From the NCBI GenBank assembly GCA_016185915.1, contig JACPMP010000065.1, positions 1 to 26,473 on the forward strand: DNA of 26,473 bases. The letters are read 5' to 3'. How positions within the stretch are numbered: position 1 is the first letter of the stretch; each line of letters begins with the position of its first letter. This DNA comes from Candidatus Woesearchaeota archaeon (GTDB lineage: Archaea > Nanobdellota > Nanobdellia > Woesearchaeales > GW2011-AR4). The notes beneath the pieces are model-generated. The model searched no databases and was not told the DNA's origin. It was given only the letters and a program-made list of their open reading frames with translations. The position numbers and the translations under genes are program-made. Shown piece after piece: positions 1 to 7,144 of the stretch.

Positions 1-373
1 TCTGTGAAATTACAATTTCACCATCTTTTTTTTTTTTTTTTTTTAAGGAATATGCTAAAAGGTTTAATGACTCTGTTGTATTTTTAGTTAAAATTACGTT
101 TTGGTAAGAGTCTGCATTGATGAAATCCGCAATCTTTTCATGCGCTTCCTCAAATTTTGCAGTTGCTTCTTCTCCAAGAGTATGAATGCTTCTATGAATG
201 TTTGCATTATAATTCTTGTAGTAAAAATCAATTGCATCAATCACTTGCTTTGGCTTTTGGGATGTTGCTGCATTGTCCAAATAGACTAGTGGTTTGTTAT
301 GTACTTTCCTCTGCAGAATAGGGAAGTCTTTTCGAATTGTTTCAATATCCAATATTGTTTTGGTTTTGAGCAT
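1..373 (-). CDS. sufS: Cysteine desulfurase SufS, N-terminal part (cut by window edge)
   Basis: PLP-dependent enzyme that takes sulfur from L-cysteine for Fe-S cluster assembly. I translated the reverse strand from the ATG at 373-371; it stays open to base 1 (124 codons). The N-terminus reads like SufS/CsdA: a region starting IRKDFPIL, then VYLDNAATSQKPKQVIDAI, then NANIHRSIHTLGEEAT, followed by a helix and LTKNTTESLNLLAYSL. The PLP lysine and active-site cysteine loop lie outside the window. It is the last visible gene of the suf operon, 64 bp after the small ORF ending at 438. Odd: the codons before the expected GDEIVIS-like strand are six consecutive AAA lysines within a run of 19 A on the coding strand (26-44). 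The reading frame is intact across the run as given. Confidence 0.93.
   Translation of the reverse strand, partial: MLKTKTILDIETIRKDFPILQRKVHNKPLVYLDNAATSQKPKQVIDAIDFYYKNYNANIHRSIHTLGEEATAKFEEAHEKIADFINADSYQNVILTKNTTESLNLLAYSLKKKKKKDGEIVISQ
26..44. repeat. 19-nt homopolymer (poly-A on coding strand) inside sufS
   Basis: Nineteen consecutive T on the plus strand, A on the sufS coding strand. It encodes Lys6 in a loop just before the conserved EIVIS strand. The frame downstream (DGEIVIS) is the correct SufS frame, so the counted length fits an intact gene. Such a run is prone to polymerase slippage and to length errors in sequencing. Confidence 0.9.
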
Positions 374-437
374 TTTTGCTTAATATAACGAATACCCTAC
401 TGCCTTAAAGTGGAATTCTAAAATCCTTCATTCTTGT

Positions 438-533
438 TCAGAATTTCTGGTTGCAGCCACAAGCACATATTTTTCCTATTGATTGTTTGTTAATCCAATA
501 TCTCTGTTGAATTCTTCTTCTTGATAAGCCCAT
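438..533 (-). CDS. Tiny basic Cys-rich ORF (31 aa) in suf operon
   Basis: Not a recognised family. The ATG at 533-531 follows the stop of the upstream zinc-ribbon gene (TAA 537-535) by one base, giving the string TAAAATG. The same string joins sufD to the zinc-ribbon gene, so translational coupling is plausible. The peptide is basic (GLSRRRIQQRYW) and ends ICACGCNQKF, with a C-x-C-x-C cluster three to seven residues before the KF end that could hold a metal. Stop TGA at 440-438; sufS starts 64 bp further on. The gene is below usual calling thresholds and may be chance; the coupling and Cys cluster are the only support. Confidence 0.4.
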   Translation of the reverse strand: MGLSRRRIQQRYWINKQSIGKICACGCNQKF

Positions 534-534
534 T

Positions 535-870
535 TTATTCTATTCTCTTGTTGGCTAATGCGTTTCTTTTATAACCAAGTTTGCCTTCTTTTTCTGCTAT
601 GAATAAACATTTTCGGCATTTGTATTGTTCTGAATGTAAGGGAGGAATTCTAACTTTGCTGTGCTTTCCACATTCACAGCATATTGCGTTGTAGCTTGTT
701 TGCCTACTGTATCTTGTCAATGTCAAATAAGCCCTATAAATTCTATGCATTGCTTCAATGTTAAATTCAACATTGCAATTTGGGCATTTTAGTTTTATTT
801 CTGGTACAAATAATTTTTTTTCATTGTTTAATATTCCTTTTTGCATATTGCTTGGTTCTTTTGTTGTCAT
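535..870 (-). CDS. Zinc-ribbon protein of unknown function in suf operon (111 aa)
   Basis: Small cytosolic protein with seven cysteines: a CPNC pair at 29/32, a CCEC group at 64, 65 and 67, and a CRKC pair at 85/88. This looks like one or two zinc ribbons or another metal site. Between the first two groups is a basic helical stretch (about 38-60, rich in Arg/Tyr). The start ATG is one base after the sufD stop, so it is very likely co-translated with sufD. I do not recognise the family. Its position between sufD and sufS suggests a role linked to Fe-S assembly or its regulation, but this rests on context alone. The basic charge would also suit nucleic-acid binding. Confidence 0.75.
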   Translation of the reverse strand: MTTKEPSNMQKGILNNEKKLFVPEIKLKCPNCNVEFNIEAMHRIYRAYLTLTRYSRQTSYNAICCECGKHSKVRIPPLHSEQYKCRKCLFIAEKEGKLGYKRNALANKRIE

Positions 871-871
871 T

Positions 872-2074
872 TTATTGCTGAACTAAACCTCTTATCTTCT
901 CCCTCAACTCCTCCAATGGAATCTTCTGAATTATGGGCTCAAAAAATCCCTCAACAATTAACCTTTCTGCTTCTGCTCTAGACAGTCCTCGCGCCATCAA
1001 GTAAAACAAATGCTCTTCATTAATTTGCCCGACTGTTGCGCCATGGCTTGCTTTGACATCGTTTGCATCAATCTTTAAGCTTGGAATGCTGTTTGCCAAT
1101 GTTTTCTCGCCAAGCTTTAAGATGTGATTTTCAAGATATGAGCTGGTTTTCTGGGCTTCTTTTTCTATTCTTATCAATCCCCTGTAAACTGATGTTGATT
1201 CATCCTTTAAAATTCCATCAACCAAAACCTCATTAGTTGTGTTTTGAGTGTTGTGGTGCATATTTGTTGTGAAGTCTATATGTTCTTTCCCCTTGCCCAT
1301 GAAAACTCCAATATTGTTGCATTGCGAGCCCTGTCCGTTAAAGAGCGTGTCTATTTTAAATTTATTTAACTTGCCGCCAAAGCAGCCAGAAACCCAATCA
1401 ACAGCAGAATTTCCCTCTAAAGTTCCTACAATATTTGTAAAATTATTAACCTTTTTTGTCCAATTATTTAAATGGTAAAAATTTATTTTTGAATCGCTAT
1501 TGGCAAAAACTTCTGTAACACATGCATTAAGCTGTTCTTGAGCAATTTCTTTATTTGAGTATTCCTCAATAAAATCAACCTTGCTGTGTGGCTCAACTAT
1601 AATCAGGTTATGCAGTATGCTCGTTTGGCATTCAAAATGAAACTTGGCTCTTATTGGCTCATCAAGCTCAACATTTTTTGGCACGTATAAAAAAATTCCA
1701 TTATTAAAATGAGCTGCGCTTAATGCAACAAATTTGTCTTTGTCAATTTTTGTATTCTTAAAGAAGTAATTTTGAGCAATGGGGTACTTGTCAAGTGCTG
1801 TATTAACGTCAGTTAAAACAACTCCTTTTTCTATTAAATCTTCGCTTAAATCTGTGACAAAAATTTTTGCGCTTGAATTTGAAAAACTGAATTTGCTTAA
1901 ATCAAGCTTGTCAATATTAGTATATCTCCAATCTTCATCTCTTTCCATTGGCATTGGAATAGAGTTAAATTTAGCTAAAGCTTCATGTTTTTTATTTTCC
2001 GCAAATGGGCTTCTAACCTGTTTTAATTCTTTCATAGCATTTTTTGTGATAAGATTTTGTTCTTTAATAAACAT
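872..2074 (-). CDS. sufD: Fe-S cluster assembly protein SufD
   Basis: Partner of SufB in the SufBC2D scaffold complex in the cytosol. The 400-aa length is normal for SufD. The C-terminal core shows the conserved KASHGATVGQINEEHLFYLM segment and the Ala/Arg-rich ending RAEAERLIVEGFFEPI typical of the SufB/SufD superfamily. His344 in SHGAT corresponds to the SufD histidine (His360 in E. coli) placed at the cluster-assembly interface with SufB. The N-terminal helical region has PMERDEDWRYTNIDKL, typical of SufD. The ATG at 2074 is preceded by a strong site, GGGTGATTCTGCT, which fixes the start. It lies 165 bp downstream of sufB on the same strand and is coupled to the zinc-ribbon gene behind it. 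Confidence 0.96.
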   Translation of the reverse strand: MFIKEQNLITKNAMKELKQVRSPFAENKKHEALAKFNSIPMPMERDEDWRYTNIDKLDLSKFSFSNSSAKIFVTDLSEDLIEKGVVLTDVNTALDKYPIAQNYFFKNTKIDKDKFVALSAAHFNNGIFLYVPKNVELDEPIRAKFHFECQTSILHNLIIVEPHSKVDFIEEYSNKEIAQEQLNACVTEVFANSDSKINFYHLNNWTKKVNNFTNIVGTLEGNSAVDWVSGCFGGKLNKFKIDTLFNGQGSQCNNIGVFMGKGKEHIDFTTNMHHNTQNTTNEVLVDGILKDESTSVYRGLIRIEKEAQKTSSYLENHILKLGEKTLANSIPSLKIDANDVKASHGATVGQINEEHLFYLMARGLSRAEAERLIVEGFFEPIIQKIPLEELREKIRGLVQQ

Positions 2075-2169
2075 AGCAGAATCACCCTAAATTTTTGATT
2101 ATTTCGTTAATGTTCAATCATTAAAATGTGTTTTATCAATGTCGATTTAATTGATGTTTTTAGTGCTTC

Positions 2170-2190
2170 TTGCCCTTCACAATAGGGCAA
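2170..2190. other. Short hairpin in sufB-sufD intergenic region
   Basis: A perfect 7-bp inverted repeat (TTGCCCT, 7-nt loop, AGGGCAA) sits about 50 nt after the sufB stop. No T-run follows it in the direction of transcription, so it is not a clear terminator. A 3' end stabiliser or a structure tuning the sufB/sufD ratio is possible. The rest of the 165-bp gap is AT-rich, with another short inverted repeat (ATCAAT 2135-2140 / ATTGAT 2150-2155). Confidence 0.4.
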
Positions 2191-2239
2191 ATCCATTAAA
2201 TATTTTTGCCATTAAATTTTTCAAAAAATAAAAGATAAT

Positions 2240-5200
2240 TTACCCTACAGAACCTTCCATATTTAATGCTATCAGTCTATTCAATTCAATAGCATACTCA
2301 AGAGGAAGCTCTTTTGTAAATGGCTCCATAAATCCGCTTACTATCATTGTCATTGCTTGGTCTTGGCTTAATCCTCTTGACATCAAGTAAAATAATTGTT
2401 CTTCTCCAATCTTGCCGACTGTTGCTTCATGCTCGATGTTGACATTTTTTTCATTTATTTCCATGTAAGGCACCGTGTCAGATGCCGAATGCTCGTCCAA
2501 AATCAAGGCATCGCATGAAACATGTGATTTTACATTGTGGCAGCCCTCAGCGACTTTCAGCAAGCCCCTGTAAGTTGTTCTTCCTCCGTCTTTGCTTACT
2601 GATTTTGATGTGATTCTTGATGTTGTGTTTGGTGCAAAATGCAAAATCTTGCCGCCTGCATCCTGATGCTGTCCTTTTCCAGCAAACGCAACGCTTAAAA
2701 TTTCCGCTTTTGCGCCTTCGCCAAGCAAATAAATGCTCGGGTATTTCATTGTGATTTTGCTGTTATGGACTATAATGCCGTTTGCAACAAAATTATGCGA
2801 GCCTTCTATCTCCAAATCATAAGTTGGTTTCTCTCCAAGAGGGCTTATATTTGTTATTTTGTACAATGCCAAATGATTATGCATCTTTATCCTTCTTGTT
2901 TCTGTAAGCCAATAAGTACTATGCTCAAACATCTTTTTCGGGATTTTTTCCCTATTCTTCTCAGAAAAGTAAGCTCTTAATTTTATAAGATTGCTGATAT
3001 GCATAACATAATTTGTATATTCTTTCTCCTTATAGTTATACTTTTCTTTTACATTGATTTTTTTTATTTCTGTGTGTTTTTCTATCTTGTTAACTTCTAC
3101 GCCGCAGCTTATTGCAAGGTTCTTTAAATCTTCTAGCAAGGCTTTATTGCACGTTTTTAATCTTGCGCAGTTTTTTATTATCATTCCATCAGCTTCCATA
3201 TAACCGGCTAAAAATGCCTTCTTCTGATTTAATGGAATGCCAAACACCCATTCCGGAACCCTTTTTGTATGTGCATTTCCATCTACACCATTTAACTTGA
3301 AAAATTCCGCAACAACAAGGCTGTTATAGGAAATAGAAATCTTATCGCTTCTTTCATAAAAGTAATCTAAATTAAAAATAACTTTCATAATATCTTTAAC
3401 TTTTCCTCTTGCAGGATCACCATCTGGCACAGAAAATATAATTTTTCCAAACCTGTCTTTTCCAGTTTTTTTGTTTTTAGTTATTTCTATGTTCCCATCT
3501 CCTATAGAAAAGCCGAAAAGCCAAAGAACTTCCTCGTTACTAATTTCCGGCATTTTAATGTTTTTATATTTATAGGAAGTGTTGATATCATATTCTGCAC
3601 CGTACTGATTACGCCCTTTTATAACCCTGTTCATCAATGGCTTTTTAAATTTGTAATTCACTCCAAAATCAGGCAGTTCTTTAGGCACAATAAGGTAAGA
3701 TCCTTCTGATAAATCTCCAAGAGGCAGCCATCTGGAAGTATAACGGCCTGACTTTCTTGGTCTTTTTGCATCATATTGCAAAGCTAAGAATGGGTGATTT
3801 TTTGTAGCAATAACCTCCCTCTTTCCATTCTCTAACACTAATTTATAAGTTTCTTGTACTCCAGAAAATTTTGTGGCTAAAACTTTTTTTGCTTCCAGCT
3901 TGTTAGTTTGCTCGTTGAGTGTAATAACTTTTTCTCCAGACAATATCTTTTCTATTGGCTTTAAACCTGGATTTGTAGATATTTTTGTTCCTTCCGCTAG
4001 GCAACCCAAGTTTCCGTCAACCCAGAATACAGTTGCATTCTTATAAGCAAATGCCCTTTTAGTGACAAGATTGTAAACATTGTTGCTCCAGTTCTGGATT
4101 GTAGTGTATTGTATTCTTGAGCCCTCCATTGCAATCAACTCAACAACAGCAGAATGCAATGAATCGGATGAATAGACTGGGGCGGTGCAATTATGAACAA
4201 CTATTCCGTGGCTTACATAGGATTCATCTTCTACAACGCTAAAATTGTAAACTTCTACATCCTTTACAATTTCTTTTTTTATTTCAGTAATTGGAACAAA
4301 CATATAATTATCAATTACATGAGAATGAATTGTTTCTTGCTTCATCAAAATACTTGTGCTACCTCCATTCTGGTAATTTTCAGTTAAATTTCCTGCTTCC
4401 GAATAGTCTTCATTCAAAAGAGCAACATAATCATTCATCTCCAAGTCCTTTGCCTCTATCCACTTATATTTCCATTCTTCGTGATTAGTTTCTGTATTTT
4501 TTACTGCTAGGACAGGATGCCCACCCGTGATTTTAATTTTATTATAAGGATTTTCAAGATAATTTATTGTGCACATTAATCCATCATGCATTCTTTTTTG
4601 AGTTTTGTATACTTTTTTATAAGAGCCTGTGTGCGTAATAACTATATCATCTTCTTTAATATCTTCTATTTTTTTAATTCCTGATAAAGTTTTAATCGGA
4701 GCGCCTTTTTCAAAGCATCCTTCTATATAATGCACTGAAGCGCCTGGTTCTGCTATTATTAATGTTCTCTCAAACTGCCCCATATTTTGAGCGTTAATCC
4801 TAAAATAAGCCTGCAATGGCAAGTCAACTTTAACTCCAGCAGGGATATAGACAAATGAGCCGCCAGACCAGACTGCGCTGTTTAATGCAGCAAGCTTATT
4901 GTCATTGTACGGAATTACGGTTCCAAAGTATTTCTTCACAATTTCAGGATATTCTCTCAAGCCGCCGTCCATGTCAAGAAAAACAACGCCTTGCTTTTCC
5001 AAGTCTTCTCTTATTTTGTGATAGACAACTTCAGATTCATATTGCGCGCCAACCCCTCCCAAAAATTTCTGCTCTGCTTCTGGAATTCCCAATTTATTGA
5101 ATGTGTTCTTGATATATTCAGGCACATCCTCCCATGAGTCGCCTTGCCTGTCTGTTGGCCTTAGATAATAGAATATATTATCGAAGTCTATTGTGTTTAA

Positions 5201-5419
5201 GTTTGCGCCCCACTGCGGCATTGGCCTTTTGTAGAATTCTTCCAAAGACTTTAGCCTGAATTTCAGCATCCACTCCGGCTCTTTTTTTATTTTTGAAATC
5301 TGCTCAACGATTTCTTTTGACAGCCCCCTTTGTGCTTTGAATACAAACTCTTCCTTGTCATGGAAACCGTACTTGCTGTAATCCTTTTCAAAGACCTGTT
5401 CTGCTACTGCTGGCGCCAT
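2240..5419 (-). CDS. sufB: Fe-S cluster assembly scaffold SufB, precursor with two inteins
   Basis: Scaffold on which SufBCD builds Fe-S clusters. The open frame starts at a TTG (5425), but the ATG at 5419 is preferred: GTGAT stands a few bases before it and the protein then begins MAPAVAEQVFE (1059 aa; this numbering is used here). Three extein blocks make a normal mature SufB of about 469 aa: 1-234 (ending VHYIEG), 411-472 (CTAPVYSSDSLHSAVVE to WVDGNLG) and 887-1059 (SKITMKYPS to the MEGSVG end). Inteins occupy 235-410 and 473-886. Residues matching E. coli SufB Cys254 (CTAP, 411), Cys405 (VSCDA, 969) and His433/Glu434 (IEHEAT, 997/998) are all present. Only the spliced product can be active. 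It follows the regulator by about 90 bp and precedes sufD. sufC is not nearby. Confidence 0.96.
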   Translation of the reverse strand: MAPAVAEQVFEKDYSKYGFHDKEEFVFKAQRGLSKEIVEQISKIKKEPEWMLKFRLKSLEEFYKRPMPQWGANLNTIDFDNIFYYLRPTDRQGDSWEDVPEYIKNTFNKLGIPEAEQKFLGGVGAQYESEVVYHKIREDLEKQGVVFLDMDGGLREYPEIVKKYFGTVIPYNDNKLAALNSAVWSGGSFVYIPAGVKVDLPLQAYFRINAQNMGQFERTLIIAEPGASVHYIEGCFEKGAPIKTLSGIKKIEDIKEDDIVITHTGSYKKVYKTQKRMHDGLMCTINYLENPYNKIKITGGHPVLAVKNTETNHEEWKYKWIEAKDLEMNDYVALLNEDYSEAGNLTENYQNGGSTSILMKQETIHSHVIDNYMFVPITEIKKEIVKDVEVYNFSVVEDESYVSHGIVVHNCTAPVYSSDSLHSAVVELIAMEGSRIQYTTIQNWSNNVYNLVTKRAFAYKNATVFWVDGNLGCLAEGTKISTNPGLKPIEKILSGEKVITLNEQTNKLEAKKVLATKFSGVQETYKLVLENGKREVIATKNHPFLALQYDAKRPRKSGRYTSRWLPLGDLSEGSYLIVPKELPDFGVNYKFKKPLMNRVIKGRNQYGAEYDINTSYKYKNIKMPEISNEEVLWLFGFSIGDGNIEITKNKKTGKDRFGKIIFSVPDGDPARGKVKDIMKVIFNLDYFYERSDKISISYNSLVVAEFFKLNGVDGNAHTKRVPEWVFGIPLNQKKAFLAGYMEADGMIIKNCARLKTCNKALLEDLKNLAISCGVEVNKIEKHTEIKKINVKEKYNYKEKEYTNYVMHISNLIKLRAYFSEKNREKIPKKMFEHSTYWLTETRRIKMHNHLALYKITNISPLGEKPTYDLEIEGSHNFVANGIIVHNSKITMKYPSIYLLGEGAKAEILSVAFAGKGQHQDAGGKILHFAPNTTSRITSKSVSKDGGRTTYRGLLKVAEGCHNVKSHVSCDALILDEHSASDTVPYMEINEKNVNIEHEATVGKIGEEQLFYLMSRGLSQDQAMTMIVSGFMEPFTKELPLEYAIELNRLIALNMEGSVG
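2762..4003 (-). other. SufB intein 2 (full-length, LAGLIDADG endonuclease)
   Basis: A 414-residue intein between WVDGNLG and SKITMKYPS. Splicing motifs seen: N-terminal CLAEGTKI (block A, Cys1), ATKNHPFLA (block B with its His), YDLEIEGSHNFVANG (block F) and IIVHN (block G) before a Ser+1. The middle holds two LAGLIDADG-type motifs, LFGFSIGDG (about intein residues 162-170) and FLAGYMEADG (264-273), the mark of a DOD homing endonuclease; the acidic residues of both are kept. So both splicing and homing activity look intact from sequence. E. coli SufB has TGSAITWKYPS here, which locates the insertion just before the Ser. Confidence 0.93.
4190..4717 (-). other. SufB intein 1 (mini-intein, no endonuclease)
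   Basis: A 176-residue intein inserted in the highly conserved VHYIEG/CTAP sequence. It starts CFEKGAPIKT (block A, Cys1), has ITGGHPVLAV (block B, TxxH), VYNFSVVEDESYVSHG (block F) and ends VVHN (block G, His-Asn). The +1 nucleophile is the Cys of CTAP, which matches the catalytic SufB Cys254 of E. coli. No LAGLIDADG motif and no room for an endonuclease, so it is a mini-intein that relies on splicing alone. The linker around intein residues 105-130 is Ser/Asn/Gly-rich, as expected where an endonuclease was lost. Confidence 0.93.
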
Positions 5420-5513
5420 TTTCAATCACTTGTTTTATCCTTATTTATTTTTCAATATCGGCTTTGGTTAAATTTTCATTCAACAATGTTTTTAAAATAA
5501 AAAATCAATAAAC

Positions 5514-5912
5514 TTAATCTGTTCTTATTGTTACTAATCCCTCATCAAAACAAACATTGCAACTTTCCAGCTCTTTTGATTGTGCTCTGTGAAGATCGCA
5601 TAATATCTGCCTTACTTTTGTTAAGCTGCTTATTCTGTAAGTTTCAGCGATAAGCCTCTGCTTGTTGTTTTTCTCTGCCAAAATCTTATTAGCAGAAATT
5701 CTTATCTCATTAACGACACTATCACTGAATACAACTTCTTTTGCCCTTTTTGAATGCTGATATTGAGATACGGCAGCTTCTGTCAATCCAAGTATTTTAG
5801 CTGCTTCTTTTTGGCTAAGCTTATGCTCTTGTATAAAGACTCTGGCTAACTCCCTCCTTATAGCAGGCAGTATATACCTAACTTCTATCTCCTGAGGCAT
5901 TGTTTCTTGCAT
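5514..5912 (-). CDS. XRE-type HTH regulator (COG2522-like) with C-terminal CxxH/CxxC site
   Basis: DNA-binding protein of 132 aa at the head of the suf operon. After VRYILPAIRRELA come an HTH (about residues 31-53, LSQKEAAKILGLTEAAVSQY) and a helical middle. The C-terminal tail has Cys105, His108, Cys118 and Cys121 (CDLH, then CNVC). This layout matches archaeal COG2522 predicted regulators. The Cys/His set could bind an Fe-S cluster or metal, so a role as sensor of Fe-S status for the suf genes is a reasonable inference, not shown by sequence. A TATA box about 26 nt upstream points to a leaderless transcript from the ATG at 5912; Met5 at 5900 is the alternative. A palindrome at the start suggests self-control. 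Confidence 0.85.
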   Translation of the reverse strand: MQETMPQEIEVRYILPAIRRELARVFIQEHKLSQKEAAKILGLTEAAVSQYQHSKRAKEVVFSDSVVNEIRISANKILAEKNNKQRLIAETYRISSLTKVRQILCDLHRAQSKELESCNVCFDEGLVTIRTD

Positions 5913-5916
5913 GGAC

Positions 5917-5943
5917 TTAACAATTGTTAACTTATATATAAAG
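5917..5943 (-). promoter_or_regulatory. Promoter of suf regulator with 14-bp palindromic operator
   Basis: On the minus strand a TATA element (CTTTATATATAAG, 5931-5943), preceded by a purine-rich BRE-like GCAAA, lies about 26 nt from the regulator's ATG. Between TATA and start is a perfect 14-bp palindrome, TTAACAATTGTTAA (5917-5930). Binding there would block RNA polymerase, the usual layout of an archaeal autorepressor. A shorter related sequence, AACAATGTT (5482-5490), occurs in the gap before sufB. Confidence 0.7.
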
Positions 5944-6005
5944 TTTGCGGTGAATTCAAGTATTTGATTTTCATTATAACGTTTTTATTATTTAATAATG
6001 GTAAA

Positions 6006-6014
6006 TTTTATATT
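6006..6014 (+). promoter_or_regulatory. TATA box of the 6036 gene
   Basis: TTTTATATT centred about 26 nt upstream of the ATG at 6036 suggests a leaderless transcript. It lies in the 123-bp divergent gap shared with the suf regulator. Confidence 0.55.
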
Positions 6015-6035
6015 ACACCCAAATATTCTAAGTAG

Positions 6036-7090
6036 ATGAAAACCTTGGACAGTCTATTGGAAGAATGTTATGATGGGTTAGTTACTGATGAATGCAAAAA
6101 ACGTGTTATTGAGTATGTAATGCAGACTCCATCTGTTTTAGGAGAACATATTGTTCGTATTAAAAGATTAACAAAGGTAGCACGTCATATTCTAGAATCA
6201 GATCCAACTTCATTAGAAAGTCATTTAGAAAGATTATTTCATTACCACATAGAGGGACTTCAGTTGATTGGTTCTATGAAAAAACATGATATTAAAGTGT
6301 CAATTGCGATGGAAGCCCATCTCTGTTCTCATGCTGCATTTGTTGCACGCACCTTGTCTATGAAGAATACTTCATCAACTGATTTGGCAATATTCTGGAG
6401 ACAACAATCATATTCCTACCTTATAACTTCAGCTGAAATTATAACTAATGAAGACCCCAATCATGCAGCTCGTTCATATGGTTATGCAGCAGAGGATGCA
6501 AAAGAATTATGGGAATTAACAGGTAATCACTCATGGGTTTTCGAGTGGTATGAAAAAAGACTAATTGCAGGAGATATCGCAGCGATTCATAATTCCAAAC
6601 AGGCAATATATCACTATAGTTTTGCAGCGAACGGTGCCTATTGTATGTTTGAGATAACACAGCACGTACCATGGTTAATTAAAAGCCAAAGACTTCACAA
6701 ATTAAGTTCAGATTTATGTGTTGGTTTAGATCAAAAGCATTCTGCATACTCGAGTGCATTTGCAGCTGACCACGCAATGAAATTGCCCTCCTGGCAAAGG
6801 ATACCAAACAAAAAATATATTGGAACCAGGAAAAATATTACTGCAGATTGCAATCCTTATTAGAAGCAAAATTAGTAGATCCAAAACACTCTGCTCATTC
6901 TTCTGGATATGCGGGTGATGCTGCATATGATTTGTGGGCACTCACAAAAGGTAAACAATGGGCGTTTAGAGCTTTAGTTCGTTATGTAGAATTTTTGGAA
7001 TATTACTACAAAAATCCTGATTCTAAACTGAGCCCACTTGTTAATAGGGTTAATGAAAAAATAGTAAAATTAGATGCAGCTTTAAGATAG
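6036..7090 (+). pseudogene. Helical-repeat protein of unknown function, split by a frameshift
   Basis: Two overlapping frames (6036-6863 and 6848-7090) are parts of one gene of about 350 aa. The repeat unit is of the type HSAxSxxYAxDAAxxLWxLT, at residues 140-162, 186-208 and 232-250 (46-residue spacing). The third copy breaks off after Leu250 (codon 6783-6785). Read in the -1 frame from 6785 it continues as ALLAKDTKQKIYWNQEKYY and reaches a fourth, best-preserved copy (DPKHSAHSSGYAGDAAYDLW) in the second frame. The shift therefore lies near 6785-6788 (TTGCCC) and equals one missing base. No classical slippery heptamer is there. Real decay, assembly error or recoding cannot be told apart. I do not recognise the family; no signal peptide or membrane segment is seen. 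Confidence 0.75.
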
Positions 7091-7114
7091 AGTGGTAATC
7101 ACTTTTTTCTAAAA

Positions 7115-7125
7115 TTTTATATAAG
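7115..7125 (+). promoter_or_regulatory. TATA box of the ThiF-like gene
   Basis: TTTTATATAAG about 25 nt upstream of the ATG at 7145 predicts transcription starting at or next to the start codon, with no ribosome binding site needed. Confidence 0.65.
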
Positions 7126-7144
7126 AAAACAGTATACTCCTTCT

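Noticed and set aside
1248..5100. Plus-strand ORFs of 60-100 codons opposite sufD and sufB
   Set aside because: Antisense shadows with biased composition, no promoter or ribosome site, overlapping well-identified genes.
5420..5425. TTG start of sufB two codons upstream
   Set aside because: ATG at 5419 has a GTGAT site before it; the TTG would overlap that site.
6786..6863. Native C-terminus of the first repeat ORF (PSWQRIPNKKYIG...)
   Set aside because: The repeat pattern is lost there and resumes in the -1 frame, so these residues are an out-of-frame tail.
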